Notes under the pieces: generated by a model | Told to the model about the DNA's origin: nothing | What the model saw: the letters and a program-made list of their open reading frames with translations, nothing else | Database searches by the model: none | Shown: piece by piece, positions 1 through 18,255 of the stretch | Layout: each line of letters starts with the position of its first letter | How positions within the stretch are numbered: the stretch's first letter is position 1 | Translations under genes and position numbers: made by a program | Assembly (NCBI GenBank): GCA_020137815.1 | Contig: CM035358.1 | Coordinates: 5,740,466 to 5,804,465, forward strand | DNA: 64,000 bases | Direction: 5' to 3' | From: Hormiphora californensis | Taxonomy: Eukaryota > Ctenophora > Tentaculata > Cydippida > Pleurobrachiidae

Positions 1-797
1 CAGAGAGAATGGTGACAAATGGTGACTCATCTCAAAATTTTGGTTATGTCACCATCACCATTTGTCACCATATGTCACCATTTGTCACCATGATTACCCC
101 CCCACTCAGTGTAGTACCTAGCTGTCAGCTGATGACAGTGTTTATACACTATGCAGTGAAGCCCTGATGTTGAATAAGGAGAGTTTGTTACTTTAACTAG
201 GAGAGATATAGACGCCATGAGTACTTATTGTATACTCATACTGCATACATAACATGTAATGCGTTATGCGTGACAAATTTAGTACTTTGTCTGCGTATCA
301 GCTCAAGTATCTGTGTGAGAGATAGAGATGGAGAGAGACAGAGAGAGAGGGAGTGAAAGAGAGTGAAAGAGAGCTTAGAGAATTATATGTCGTACTCACA
401 TTAGTCGTACTTGCAAGCGTAGCAGCAGTACAGTGTGAGATAGAGATGCGTGGGTTGTTACACATCAAACTCTCAAACAAACTCTCATTAGTGAATCAAG
501 AGGCAGGAATTAGCAATTTACAACAATGAGCACCCCAAATCAATATGTTTTATACAACACTGAGCAGTGAGCACCCCAATACCACGTTTACTCACCGCAC
601 CAATGTCTTACTACAAATGTAGCTTACACTGCGCTCAGTGATGGTTCATCAACAAATGGGTTTTAATATCTCACTGCATGCATTCTAACTTCTATCTTAA
701 AATGGGTTAGACATGTATTTCAATATACCCTACCACAATAATATTTTAGGGTCTCACTACTTCACTATTTCCTGGTCTCACTACTTCACTATTTTAG
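1..797. other. Non-coding left flank (transportin-1 intron)
   Basis: No coding exon was recognised here. Near the left edge there are direct and inverted copies of a TGGTGACAAATGGTGAC-type motif (about 8-98), and at 180-205 a TTACTTTAACTAGGAGAG motif that recurs at 30350-30410 and, inverted, three times at 62830-63000. The last 55 bp hold a duplicated splice acceptor for the exon starting at 798. The first part of transportin-1 must lie upstream of the window. Confidence 0.5.
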
Positions 798-8499
<7,702 letters not shown>

Positions 8500-8811
8500 A
8501 GGTAATATATGACGTGGCGTTTAGCTGGAATGTGTGAACAGTTTTTTCATTTGTTTGTATTCTGTCTAACCCCATCCCTTTTTTCAGCGCACATCAAAAA
8601 AGGATGAAGCTCTGACGGAACAATTCACCGTGGTTCAGATCTACTATATAATAGACACTTTTCCTGCCCCCTCTCCTATTTTGCCCCTTTTCCCATTGCC
8701 TCCCGACGGAGGTGTTTTTTATTTTTCTTTAAAGTTTTTTTTGCTATTTTTTTCGATTTTTTTTCCGTTTTTTATTTAATAGTTCTTTCACCGTTCCTTG
8801 ATGTTTCTCCC
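8500..8811 (+). other. Transportin-1 3' UTR / retrotransposon junction
   Basis: Follows the transportin-1 stop codon. There is a possible UTR intron (GGTAATATATG at 8501 to TTTTTTCAG ending at 8587), then T-rich sequence leading into the truncated 5' end of the LINE. The exact junction cannot be placed by eye. Confidence 0.4.
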
Positions 8812-8847
8812 GTAGTGGAGAAGGAGAAGAAAAGAGATCCTCGCATC

Positions 8848-9459
8848 ATGATCAATGATCTTGACCAGGACCTGCTGGAAAAAGATCGCCTTCTGTCAGA
8901 GATTGTCAGTGATAAGAATGAGTCTGTGAAGAGACTAGTTGGGGAGGGTCACCTGGTGAAAGTGGTCCATGTAAACAGAACAGGAAGATATGCAGTGTTC
9001 CAGGTCTCTCCAGAAGTGAGGAAGGCGATATCAGAAAGGAAGGACAAGCTATTCTTGAAACTTCGACAGCATTCAGTGAGGAACAGGTTTTATGTCACGC
9101 AGTGTTTTCACTGCCAGCGCTTTGGCCATGTAGCAGGATCCATCTACTGCCCAAACAAGGATAAATCTCCAGTTTGTGCCTTCTGTACGGGAGATCATGA
9201 CACTAGGAGTTGCCATGCCAAGAAGGAAAATGTAGTTAGCAGGATGAAATGTGTCAACTGTGATCATGGAGGAAGCAGAGAGGACAAGCGCCATGCTCAA
9301 AGTCACCCAGCCTCCAGCAGTATGTGTCCATTCTATGTAAATGCTAAAGGAAGACTCATGGAGAGTACCAGTGGAGTAACGAAGCAGGAAAAAAACGTGT
9401 ACCTGACGAGGGCATGGGAGGATCTGAGAGGAAAACGTCTTGGAGGATTGGCACACTAA
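8848..9459 (+). CDS. LINE ORF1 (gag-like zinc-knuckle protein), 5'-partial
   Basis: The frame is open from the TAG at 8812; the first ATG is at 8848. Three CCHC-like knuckles follow one another: CFHCQRFGHVAGSIYC, CAFCTGDHDTRSC and CVNCDHGG...HPASSSMCPFY. This is the usual nucleic-acid-binding end of ORF1 proteins in Jockey/CR1-type LINEs. The upstream RNA-recognition-like part is absent. The end overlaps ORF2 by 46 nt in another frame. Confidence 0.8.
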   Translation: MINDLDQDLLEKDRLLSEIVSDKNESVKRLVGEGHLVKVVHVNRTGRYAVFQVSPEVRKAISERKDKLFLKLRQHSVRNRFYVTQCFHCQRFGHVAGSIYCPNKDKSPVCAFCTGDHDTRSCHAKKENVVSRMKCVNCDHGGSREDKRHAQSHPASSSMCPFYVNAKGRLMESTSGVTKQEKNVYLTRAWEDLRGKRLGGLAH

Positions 9460-12389
9460 ACGTCCACTCAGTTATGAATAAGACGTCAGGTGTAATTACA
9501 CACTTAGAGGAAAAAGGATGTGACATCTGCTTGGTACAGGAGACTTATCTGAAACAGAGTGACACAGCTAAACTTCAGGAGATCAGGGACTATGGTTGGA
9601 ATATCTTCTCCTCGCCTAGAGCGGAACGTTCAGGAGGTGGAATTGGAATCTTGTACAGGGATGGTGTCAAGTTGAAGTATACTCCGGTAAAAGCCAAGTT
9701 TAAATCGTTTCAAGTCCAGGAAGCCCTTATTGGAGGAGGAAAAGATGTGACGAGGCTATGCAATATCTATAGACCTCCGTATACTGACAAGGCACGGTTT
9801 ACGGAAGCCCAGTTCTTGGATGAGTTTACCGATTATTTGTCAGAGTTGGTCTGCAAAACGGGGAACCCTATCCTGATGGGGGACTTTAACTTCCAGGTTC
9901 AAGATACTCAGAACTTCTATGCCAAGAAGTTGCTTGGACTACTCGACTCTCTTGGATTTGATCAGCGGGTCCCACTACAACCTACTCATGTTCGTGGTGG
10001 TACTTTGGATCTGCTTCTCTGCCAAAAAGACAGATATTCTAAGGTTCAATCAGTTGAAGTATTTCCTGACGGAACGACCTCTGATCATTTTCTTGTATTG
10101 GCGGAGCTGTGTATTGAAACTGTAGCAAGTGAATACAAGACTCGTGAAAAAGTGGACATGTACAGAGATTTCAAGGCTGTTGATATTGAAATACTTCGAT
10201 GTGCTTTTAGGAGTGTGGATTGGAGTGAAGCGATGGAATCTGGATCAGCTGAGGAGGTTTTGTGTATTTATATGAGGAAACTTGAGGAACTTGTGGATAG
10301 GACTGTCCCGTTGAAGAGGAGAAAGAAGAGAGGAGCTAAGCTGAGGCCATGGAGAGATAATCCAGAGGTGCGTCAAGTTCTTCGTCAGCGGCGGAATGCT
10401 GAGCGAGCCTGGGAGAACAATAAAACCAGCGTCACGAAGAAGCAGTTCAATGAACTCAAGAGGCAGTTTGGGCGTGTTGACAAGGAAGCGAGGACAAACT
10501 ACGTCAAGGAAGACTTGGAGGAGTCCAGAGATGACCCCAAAGCACTTCAAAGGAAATTGAACCGTCTACTTGGTAATACTGAGACCTTTATGCCGGAAAC
10601 CACAGATAAGCGGAGGTTAGCGGATGACTTTGCGGACTTCTTTGTTGGAAAAGTTGATAAGATCCGGTCTACTGTTATTGGAGAGAAGAATCTGAGGACT
10701 AAGAGGAACCCTATTCATCAGACACCCGTCTGTTGTTTTGAGGAATTTGAGGAAGTTTCCCCAGAGAAACTAAAGAGGATAATCAAAGACATGCCAGACA
10801 AGACATGTGATCTTGACCCTATACCGACTTGGTTAGTGAAGGGGTGTATGCATGAGCTAGCTCCAGTCTTGTGCAGGTTTATTAACCTATCCCTTGGATG
10901 TTCCAGTGTTCCTGAACTTCTCCAGCAAGCTTTGGTGTTTCCAACGATTAAGAACCCTTATGGCGATAAGGACACTTTGACCAATTATCGGCCAGTCTCC
11001 AACCTATCTTTTGTCTCCAAGCTTCTTGAAAAGATAGTTCTAGAGCAGCTCAACTCGTATCTTAATGAGAACGAGTTACTAAATAAGCATCAATCAGGTT
11101 ACAGGGTGAATCATAGCTGTGAAACCCTACTGATGGGTATGTTTGATGATCTCCTTCGGGATATGGATGAAGGAAAGGTCGCAGGCCTCTTTCTATTAGA
11201 TATGAGCGCCGCTTTTGACACAGTGGACCATGGAAAGCTGCTAGAAGTTCTTAAAGAACGGTTTGGAGTGAAGGGTTCTGTCTTGGATTGGTTCGCCAAC
11301 TATCTACAAATGAGGACTTATCGGGTAAACGTGGAAGGGGAACTTTCGAGGATCGTCTCTCTGATTTGTGGAGTTCCGCAAGGTTCACTGCTTGGACCTG
11401 TGTTGTTTTTACTGTATGTGGAGGAATTGCAAGATTTGGTCAAACCGTATGGCCTAAGGATTAAACTTTATGCTGATGACTCGCAATTGTACATCAGCTT
11501 TGTTCCAACTGATGAGGAAAACTGGAAACTGGCAAAGGAGAGGACTGAGGAATGCTTGTCAAGTGTGAAAGAGTGGATGAGTGAGCACTGGCTAAAGTGC
11601 AATGAGGCAAAGACTGAATTCCTGCTGTTAGGCAAAAACAGCGCCCTGGATAAGATGGTCTATCAGCCCACTGTGGACTTTGGTGGAGTGGAGATAAGCC
11701 CAGTGGACTTTACGGGGAGTACAGGGAAAACACTAGGAGTGTTCCTTGATAGCAACCTCTCTATGGAGAGGCAAATCAACAGTGTTAAGAGGCAATGTGG
11801 TTTGTTGTTGAAGAATCTATGGCAGGTAAACCGGTGTCTAGATAGATCGACGAAGATACTCCTTGTTAAGCAGCTCATCATTTCAAGACTGGATTACTGT
11901 AATATCCTTTACCATGGCTTACCTAAGAAGCTTCTCAACAGCCTTCAGAGAGTCTTGAACTCGTGTGTCAGATTTGTTTATGGCCTACACGGTCACCAAG
12001 ACACCTACATGCCATACTTGAAAGAATTGCATGTTCTTCCTGTGGAACAACGAGTCACGTTCAAAGCATGCCTTATGGCGTACAAGATTGTACATGGATT
12101 GGCCCCTGACTACCTGCAAGATCAGGTCCCTGTTGATGATGGACTTCATGTGATCCGGGCTACTAGAGGAAATGCTTGGCCTGATGGCCTCAAGCTGAAG
12201 TACCCTAAGCTATCAAGTGTCAACGCGACTTCCAAGTTGAGAAGAAGACGTCCGTCAGTCTACCTGCCTGAAGTCTGGAATAGGCTTCCCCTTGATCTGA
12301 GAGCTGTTGAGTCTGTGGAATCTTTCAAGTCTAAGCTCAAGACTAGTCTTTTCACTGAGGCTTTTGGTGAGACTGGACTGTCCTCTTAA
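9414..12389 (+). CDS. LINE ORF2: endonuclease-reverse transcriptase, intact
   Basis: 991 codons without a stop. N-terminal EEP (APE-like) endonuclease: IGTLNVHSVMNK, DICLVQETYL, SGGGIGILYRDGV, MGDFN, and the catalytic-type TSDH. Reverse transcriptase in the middle: NYRPVSNLSFVSKLLEK, LFLLDMSAAFDTVDHGKLL, GVPQGSLLGPVLF, and the YADD box in LYADDSQLYI. C-terminal blocks SRLDYCNILYHGLP and LPEVWNRLPLDLRAVESV are typical of CR1/L2-group ORF2 proteins. The start ATG at 9414 is 46 nt before the ORF1 stop. The intact frame suggests a recent insertion; the truncated ORF1 suggests this copy is not autonomous. Confidence 0.93.
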   Translation: MGGSERKTSWRIGTLNVHSVMNKTSGVITHLEEKGCDICLVQETYLKQSDTAKLQEIRDYGWNIFSSPRAERSGGGIGILYRDGVKLKYTPVKAKFKSFQVQEALIGGGKDVTRLCNIYRPPYTDKARFTEAQFLDEFTDYLSELVCKTGNPILMGDFNFQVQDTQNFYAKKLLGLLDSLGFDQRVPLQPTHVRGGTLDLLLCQKDRYSKVQSVEVFPDGTTSDHFLVLAELCIETVASEYKTREKVDMYRDFKAVDIEILRCAFRSVDWSEAMESGSAEEVLCIYMRKLEELVDRTVPLKRRKKRGAKLRPWRDNPEVRQVLRQRRNAERAWENNKTSVTKKQFNELKRQFGRVDKEARTNYVKEDLEESRDDPKALQRKLNRLLGNTETFMPETTDKRRLADDFADFFVGKVDKIRSTVIGEKNLRTKRNPIHQTPVCCFEEFEEVSPEKLKRIIKDMPDKTCDLDPIPTWLVKGCMHELAPVLCRFINLSLGCSSVPELLQQALVFPTIKNPYGDKDTLTNYRPVSNLSFVSKLLEKIVLEQLNSYLNENELLNKHQSGYRVNHSCETLLMGMFDDLLRDMDEGKVAGLFLLDMSAAFDTVDHGKLLEVLKERFGVKGSVLDWFANYLQMRTYRVNVEGELSRIVSLICGVPQGSLLGPVLFLLYVEELQDLVKPYGLRIKLYADDSQLYISFVPTDEENWKLAKERTEECLSSVKEWMSEHWLKCNEAKTEFLLLGKNSALDKMVYQPTVDFGGVEISPVDFTGSTGKTLGVFLDSNLSMERQINSVKRQCGLLLKNLWQVNRCLDRSTKILLVKQLIISRLDYCNILYHGLPKKLLNSLQRVLNSCVRFVYGLHGHQDTYMPYLKELHVLPVEQRVTFKACLMAYKIVHGLAPDYLQDQVPVDDGLHVIRATRGNAWPDGLKLKYPKLSSVNATSKLRRRRPSVYLPEVWNRLPLDLRAVESVESFKSKLKTSLFTEAFGETGLSS

Positions 12390-12777
12390 CACTCTCCTTC
12401 TTGCTGAGGTATGTGCTCTAGCTGGTACCCGTTTTTAATTATTTTTCTGTATTTTAAGCTCGTGGCGAGCAGAAGTGTGAAGCATAAATTGGGGTTTTTC
12501 ATAGCACGAGTGTTTTTCTGTGTTTCCAATATACGGACTTTTATATCAATTTTTAGAGTTCCAGGACTCTAACTCAGTCTGTTATGTAATCAGTCACCGA
12601 TAGTTATGTGAGCCGATAGTAATGTGAGCCGGTGTAATTTTTTCTTTATTATTTTTTGTTCTATTAGGGATAAGTTGGCGAGGTCTTACCAGTATATTAA
12701 CCGTTCAGATCATCCTTCAGTGACAGCAGCAGTTTCGCTGCTCTGTCCCTGTCGGATATGGGCGGAATATAAACATA

Positions 12778-12813
<36 letters not shown>

Positions 12814-12886
12814 AGTTTGTATTATAGATAATTTTTTAAGTCTTGCAACTAAAGAACGTAAGAGAGAAGCAAACCTAACAGTGACG

Positions 12887-13010
12887 CTTGTAGTGGAAAA
12901 ACGGTTTTCTAAGACGGTACGCGGACGTGTGCAGGTACTAAACTAAACCTGTGCACCATGTAAACGGGGCGTCTGCGTACCGTGTTTGAATGTCGTTTCT
13001 CCACTACAAG
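12887..13010. mobile_element. Short foldback element
   Basis: Imperfect palindrome of about 124 bp: CTTGTAGTGGAAAAACG... pairs with ...CGTTTCTCCACTACAAG, and inner GTACGCGGAC / GTCTGCGTAC blocks also pair. It lies just past the LINE tail. Confidence 0.7.
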
Positions 13011-13571
13011 TGAACTTGTAACCTGCCGTTTCAGACAGATATATTTTTGAGGTTGGCGGATGTTATTTTGGGTTTTATCAGGTTTATCCTTCATTAGTCT
13101 CTCATTAAACGAATAGAGATGTGATGGGTGCACCTGGTATCTCCCAACCGCTTGACCTTGTTTTTTGAGGTTTTTTTCGCAATCTGATTTTATCGCGAAC
13201 GTCTAGGGTCCACAAGAGAAAGCGTCGCGTCCAGTGGTGGCCCTCCTATGTTTTGTTTTTTGTCTGAAACGTCGCTCCTAATACTGTTCTGCTTCCTGTT
13301 TTTGCAAGAAATTGTAGCGGATACTTCTCTTTATTTGTTACGGTGATCAGTTTGGGTCGGGGGTGCCTCGAGGATGCCTCAGGGTGCCTTGAGGATGCCC
13401 GATCCAAACTGTCCTGTTATCCCCTTTTTTCCACGGGATATGCTCTACATAATCGATCCTGCCAATAACTTTCTAAAGAAGAGAGAGATTTTCTTTTTCC
13501 GTATCGTTTTTTTGAAGTTTCTGTGTATGCTTCAGCCGCAGTTTATGTTATGAGCTATAAGTTATTAAACA

Positions 13572-13573
<2 letters not shown>

Positions 13574-13632
<59 letters not shown>

Positions 13633-13675
13633 GACAGAGACACAGAGAGAGTGAGAGAGAGACAGAGAGAGAGAA
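13574..13675. repeat. (GA)n microsatellite
   Basis: GA tract with GTGAGAC-type interruptions towards its end. Minus-strand Ser/Leu ORFs over it are artefacts. Confidence 0.95.
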
Positions 13676-14242
13676 AGCATGCCAAGGAAATGTAATTTGC
13701 GTGTGTTTGTTTGTGAACGTAGGAAAGTGTTTTGAACCCTCAAAGTAATACCTGCATCACATATTTTTAACTGTGAACCAAATATACATGGACCTGGAGT
13801 AAGAATTTACCTGTTTTTTACAGAGCAACTAAGAAAAAAAGTACGGGTATATTTTTGCAAGTTGATCCCTTGTAAGGATGTGATCATTGATTATCATCTC
13901 TCTTTTAGGACCCCCTTTTCGCGAGCTCCGGAGGGTTATAACACAACAATTAAAGTGTGTTTCTTACTCCAACGTCTATTAAGAAATATGATAAGTACAT
14001 TCTTCTCCTAGTATATAGGATGTTAACTAACGCTAAGTTCTATAAGAAGCATGTTTTTGTGATTTTGTGTGTGAGTGAGATGGAACTATATATTCTACAC
14101 AAAAAGGAAAGCAAGTGTGATCATGTTTGTGTGTGTGTGATATGAGTGTGTGAGTGTGCCAGGCACGGTGTGTGTGGGTGGATTTGAGCATGATTTGCTG
14201 ATGTCCTGATCCAGTATTTGATTTCTCGCCATGTATGTTGAG

Positions 14243-14334
14243 CAGGAACCGGCCAATCAGAACTCGTTATTTAGGTCACGTGATTGGTTATCAGCCAATC
14301 AGGGACCAGTATTTCCTGATTCGGTCGGTTCCTG
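14243..14334 (+). mobile_element. hAT-like MITE copy 2
   Basis: CAGGAACC to GGTTCCTG with the shared core (two CCAATCAG boxes, GGTCACGTGA). Perfect 8-bp target duplication ATGTTGAG on both sides. Shorter than other copies because part of the left end is deleted. Confidence 0.92.
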
Positions 14335-14645
14335 ATGTTGAGAGTGTCATGAGATGATGTGATATGTTTTTCATGTGTAGGCATTTTATCTTTCAACCCA
14401 CCAAATTGATCCTTGTTTTTTGTCTAATTCAGAAACCAGATCAAATCATTTGATCATTATGTCGCTGTGACAGCGTACAAAATTATCCTTGATGATAGGA
14501 CCAGAGATCAATTAGATCATGCCTCTGCTGTAATTGGGGGGCCAATGGAAATGCTGTCATGTCTGGCGTCTCAGATCAGGTCGATTAGATGCAGCCACTA
14601 GCCAGCCAGTCGAGATGCAGGTCCATTGGGTGAAGCATTGATAAA

Positions 14646-14872
14646 GTCGGATTTTTTGAAACTGTCACCCCCCTGGGTATTTTCAATTTTTGTAAATGAC
14701 CATAAATGGCCATATCTCCGGTTCCTGACGAGATAGAGACTTGAAATTTGGAGGTTACGAAGATCTTGCTAAGTTCTTCCGAACCTCCAAATTTCAAGTC
14801 TCTATCTTATCAGGAACCGGAGATATGGCAAATTTTGTTATTTCAGGGGGGTGACAGTTTCAAAAAATCCGA
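14646..14872. mobile_element. Foldback element, TCGGATTTTTTGAAACTGTC termini
   Basis: About 227 bp with arms that pair nearly end to end (outer TCGGATTTTTTGAAACTGTC block; inner GCCATATCTCCGGTTCCTGA block). Related ends occur at 24422-24452 and 36402-36430, so this is a dispersed family. Confidence 0.85.
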
Positions 14873-15445
14873 GTATACTTTTCCCACGAGACGCGCATAA
14901 CAACTGCTAACAATAGTGAACACTAGAGTTTCAAAACATCGCGCGCTCCAGCATTAACACGGGAGATGGTGTGACAAGGGGGGCAAAACTCGGGTCGATA
15001 TTTCCACACTATGTGGACAAATAGTGTGTGTTGTGTGTGACCAATCGTGGTGTGCGTTTATTATCTGAGACCCCGGTGTCGGCTTGTTGTTTCTTTTATA
15101 AATTATAGTTCTTAGTTCATGGTCTAGTCACGCCTCCCAGACATTGTGGCCAGGTGATAACTCGAGTGTTGTTCAGGAGAGAAATTTTGAACCGAACAAG
15201 CTAGAGAGTTCTTTTTGTACAAAATACATATATGTAAAACTACAAATTAAAAACAACAGCAGTTTTTAAGGTCTATACACATGTTTCATGGTGCCCCACG
15301 AGGAGGCACCAATCATCATATGTAAAACTATAATAATAATAACTTAATCCACATAGATCCAGTCCTTCAAATTGATTGTCCTAAGTATGAAAATAATCCA
15401 TTTAAAAACTCAAATCTAGCCCTGAGGGTCTGGGGCCGGATAAAT

Positions 15446-18255
15446 TCAGCTCTCTAACAAGTTGTTATCCCTGAACAGCTCAAAGAACTCTCCACATCGG
15501 GCAGTAATCTTGGTATTTGTAACGTGGTCAGCACGAGTTGTCCCAATATTCAGGATTGCTATCTCCTTGTTTCTCTTTTTAGAGTCCAGAATGAACCGAT
15601 AACCTGTGAGAATGGGTTGTTCATTTAAAAACAGGATAATACATGTAAAGTCGGATAGAGGCGGGAATCGTGTCGTTTTTAAAAAATTTTTCACCGCAAA
15701 CTCGTTATTCATTGACCCACACTGTCGACAGCTGTCGTACCTGACATGACGTGAAGAGAGGAGCCTGCAACAAGAATCCTATCAGCAGCTCTGACTCTCT
15801 CATAGCAGAATTCAACTTTCTCTGAACCGACGTTGGCGCCAAAAAATACCACCTGAATAATATTGGAAGTGGAGAAAATATCCAAAAAAAGATAACACCA
15901 TAGGGAAATTTATAAATTTATTCATTAATTCCCCGCGGGGATCATATATCATGTACCTGTGGCTTCAATAGATCACTACCACAGTCAGGACAAAGGGGCG
16001 TGTTGAATGATCGGATCAGTTCCGTATCTATCTCTGCATCAGCATCAGGAGTGACGTTGATTATCTCAGCTAACAAACTCACTGTTGTACGATTGTATGT
16101 AACCCTGCAAGAGGTTATATCAATACGACTGTAACCATGCAAGAGTTTGGTATGTGCATTATTTGGGCATGCATTGAGAGATCTGATAAAGTACCTACCT
16201 GGAAACTCTCCCTGTGTGTGACGTAATTACCTGGAAACTGTCCCTGTGTGTGACGTAATTACCTGGAACTCTCCCTGTCTGTGACGTAATTACCTGGAAA
16301 CTCTCCCTATCTGTGACGTAATTACCTGAAAACTCTCCCTGTCTGTGACGTAACTACCTGGAAACTCTCCCTGTCTGTGGCGTAATTACCTAGAAACTGT
16401 CCCTGTATGTGACGTAATTACCTGGAAACTCTCCCTGTCTGTGACGTAATTACCTGGAAACTCTCCCTGTCTGTGACGTAATTACCTGGAAACTGTCCCT
16501 GTCTGTGACGTAATTACCTGGAAACTCTCTCTGTCTGTGACGTAATTACACCTCTGACACGTCACGATGTTTGTGGTCCCGTGTAGCTCCGTCACTTTAG
16601 TACTCCCCGCCTTTTGGTGCAGCCTGTCCACGTTTTGTGTTATCACCCAATCAACCTGATCAAGGATAAAATGACAGTTTTAATTTAGTTGAGTCGCCTG
16701 TTGGCTACGAAGTCACCACTATTGTCCAGTACAGTCTACAGACTACAGTGATATGATCAGGTTAAAACCTACCATATTATGTTTTTCCATTGCAGCCAGG
16801 ACAGAGTGGGATATGTTAGGCTTCTTCTCAATAAAAACCGGAAATCCGACAAAGTTTCTTGCCCAATACCTAAAAAGTATTGATTAATTAACCAACAATT
16901 AATTATTACAGATACAACCAAATAACACAACTTCTCTTCCCACATGATCGCATCACAAAACTTAGAATTAAGCTCACTCTCCCGCCTACTCACTGCACTA
17001 ATACAGTCAGACCCAGATTCACCGGAACCCCGATTTACTGAAGTATTAGCTTCCCCGGCCCCGATATAGGAAATCAACGGTATTTGACCCCTATTTACCG
17101 TGAACCCCCCCCCCCCCCCATTTACTGGACAAACCCCTTTTCCCCCGACTGTTGGTGACGCAGTCACCCTTATAACTCGCGCGCGTAGCGCGCGAAAACG
17201 AAGCCCGCGAAGCGGGCTGAGAGGTGATGGCATCACCAACCCTGACTGTAAATCCGACTGTAAATCCGACTGTATAATAACTAACACACCTCTGTCTAGC
17301 TTTTGCATCCGTCATGAACTCCATATGTTGGATGGGCCTGTGTTTAGTTCTGTCGTAGAGGCCAACACCTTCACTCCTATAGTCCGGTATACCTGGAACA
17401 ATGATAAGTCACAGGAACCGAATCAGGTAATACTGGTCCCTGATTGGCTGATAACCAATCACGTGACCTAAATAACAAGTTCTGATTGGTTGTGTCATAG
17501 AGGCCAACGCCTTCACTTCTGTAATCCGGTATACCTGGAACAATTCCTGTCATAATTCATATTCTATGATTGTGAAACATACGCTCCAGTTACAAATTGG
17601 AAACTGGCATCAGGTTGGAAACTGACATCAGTTTCTAGCTGAGAGACTCCTGATGAGCCATGCTGCACACGTCAATTTATGTGATCACGAGATCGATATG
17701 TATATCGTTAACCAACCTGATTCAGTAGATAGTCCAGCCCCCGTTAACCAACCTGATTCAGTGGATAGTCCAGCCCCCGTTAACCAACCTGATTCAGTAG
17801 ATAGTCCAGCCCCCGTTAACCAACCTGATTCAGTAGATAGTCCAGCCCCCGTTAACCAACCTGATTCAGTAGATAGTCCAGCCCCCGTTAACCAACCTGA
17901 TTCAGTAGGATAGTCCAGCCCCCGTTAACCAACCTGATTCAGTAGATAGTCCAGCCCCCGTTAACCAACCTGATTCAGTAGATAGTCCAGCCCCCGTTAA
18001 CCAACCTGATTCAGTAGATAGTCCAGCCCCCGTTAACCAACCTGATTCAGTAGATAGTCCAGCCCCCGTTAACCAACCTGATTCAGTAGATAGTCCAGCC
18101 CCCGTTAACCAACCTGATTCAGTAGATAGTCCAGCCCCTGTTAACACCACCAAACTCTTTGCCTCAGTTATAAATCTCTCCAGCTGATCGTATTGGTAGG
18201 TTGTGAGTGCGGTGTGTCTTGGAACACATTTCTGGAGAATCCTAACCATGACCAC
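15446..18255 (-). CDS. SIRT4: Sirtuin-4 (mitochondrial NAD-dependent sirtuin), 7 exons
   Basis: Class II sirtuin, an NAD-dependent ADP-ribosyltransferase/deacylase of mitochondria in animals. Exons in transcript order: 18255-18114, 17392-17290, 16869-16773, 16655-16552, 16104-15957, 15852-15741, 15603-15446; the phases fit and give 287 residues. Motifs: NAD-binding [45 protein letters not shown], the catalytic-His motif TELHG, one zinc pair CPDC, LKPQVVFFG and AGSSLHV. With the simplest donor for exon 16655-16552 the second Cys of the first zinc pair is missing (CQRV); reading into the adjacent repeat to a donor after 16486 gives CQRC, keeps phase and yields 309 residues, near the human 314. 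The ATG at 18255 is the best visible start, but an upstream exon with the transit peptide is possible. Exon 1 ends in a 36-bp repeat array. Confidence 0.93.
16197..16551. repeat. 32-bp minisatellite, each unit with a splice donor
   Basis: About 11 units; on the gene strand each runs GTAATTACGTCACAGACAGG to ...TTTCCAG, so each is a GT...AG cassette joined as CAG|GTAATT. It abuts SIRT4 exon 16655-16552. Confidence 0.95.
17000..17130. repeat. ACAGTC..GATTTACCGG repeat fragment with poly-C
   Basis: Carries ACAGTCAGACCCAGATTCAC...CCCCGATTTACTG and a poly-C run (17105-17119). The same type of end with a poly-G run is seen at 54746-54820, so this is probably a dispersed MITE. It lies in a SIRT4 intron. 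Confidence 0.5.
17412..17492 (-). mobile_element. hAT-like MITE copy 3, truncated
   Basis: Starts CAGGAACCGAATCAGG and keeps the CACGTG core, but the other terminus is missing after GATTGGTTG. It lies between two copies of the SIRT4 exon-2 acceptor region (17349-17400 and 17491-17541). Confidence 0.8.
17707..18139. repeat. 36-bp minisatellite spanning the SIRT4 exon-1 donor, 12 units
   Basis: Twelve units, nearly identical; one (17887) has an extra base. On the gene strand each unit contains the end of exon 1 (coding [10 protein letters not shown]) and its donor TCAG|GTTGG. The unit is 12 codons long and open in frame, so ORFs here read [12 protein letters not shown] repeats. The unit next to 18114 is the native junction. 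Confidence 0.96.

Larger units (their letters stand above)
8812..12811 (+). mobile_element. Non-LTR retrotransposon (CR1/L2-like), 5'-truncated
   Basis: About 4 kb with two overlapping ORFs (zinc-knuckle ORF1, endonuclease-RT ORF2), a short 3' UTR and a terminal (ATT)n microsatellite at 12778-12811, the tail type used by CR1/L2-group LINEs. It sits 3' of transportin-1 in the same orientation. ORF1 lacks its beginning, so the copy is 5'-truncated, as is usual after target-primed reverse transcription. Confidence 0.9.
12812..15445. other. Intergenic region between LINE and SIRT4
   Basis: No coding exon recognised. Holds foldbacks at 12887-13010 and 14646-14872, a (GA)n tract at 13574-13675, a MITE at 14243-14334, and a TTTTCGCGAGCTCCGGAGGG element near 13917 that recurs elsewhere. 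The last part (15240-15445) would contain the SIRT4 3' UTR. Confidence 0.5.

Noticed and set aside
16197-18139. CRISPR array
   Set aside because: Direct repeats are contiguous, without unique spacers, in an intron-rich eukaryotic gene.
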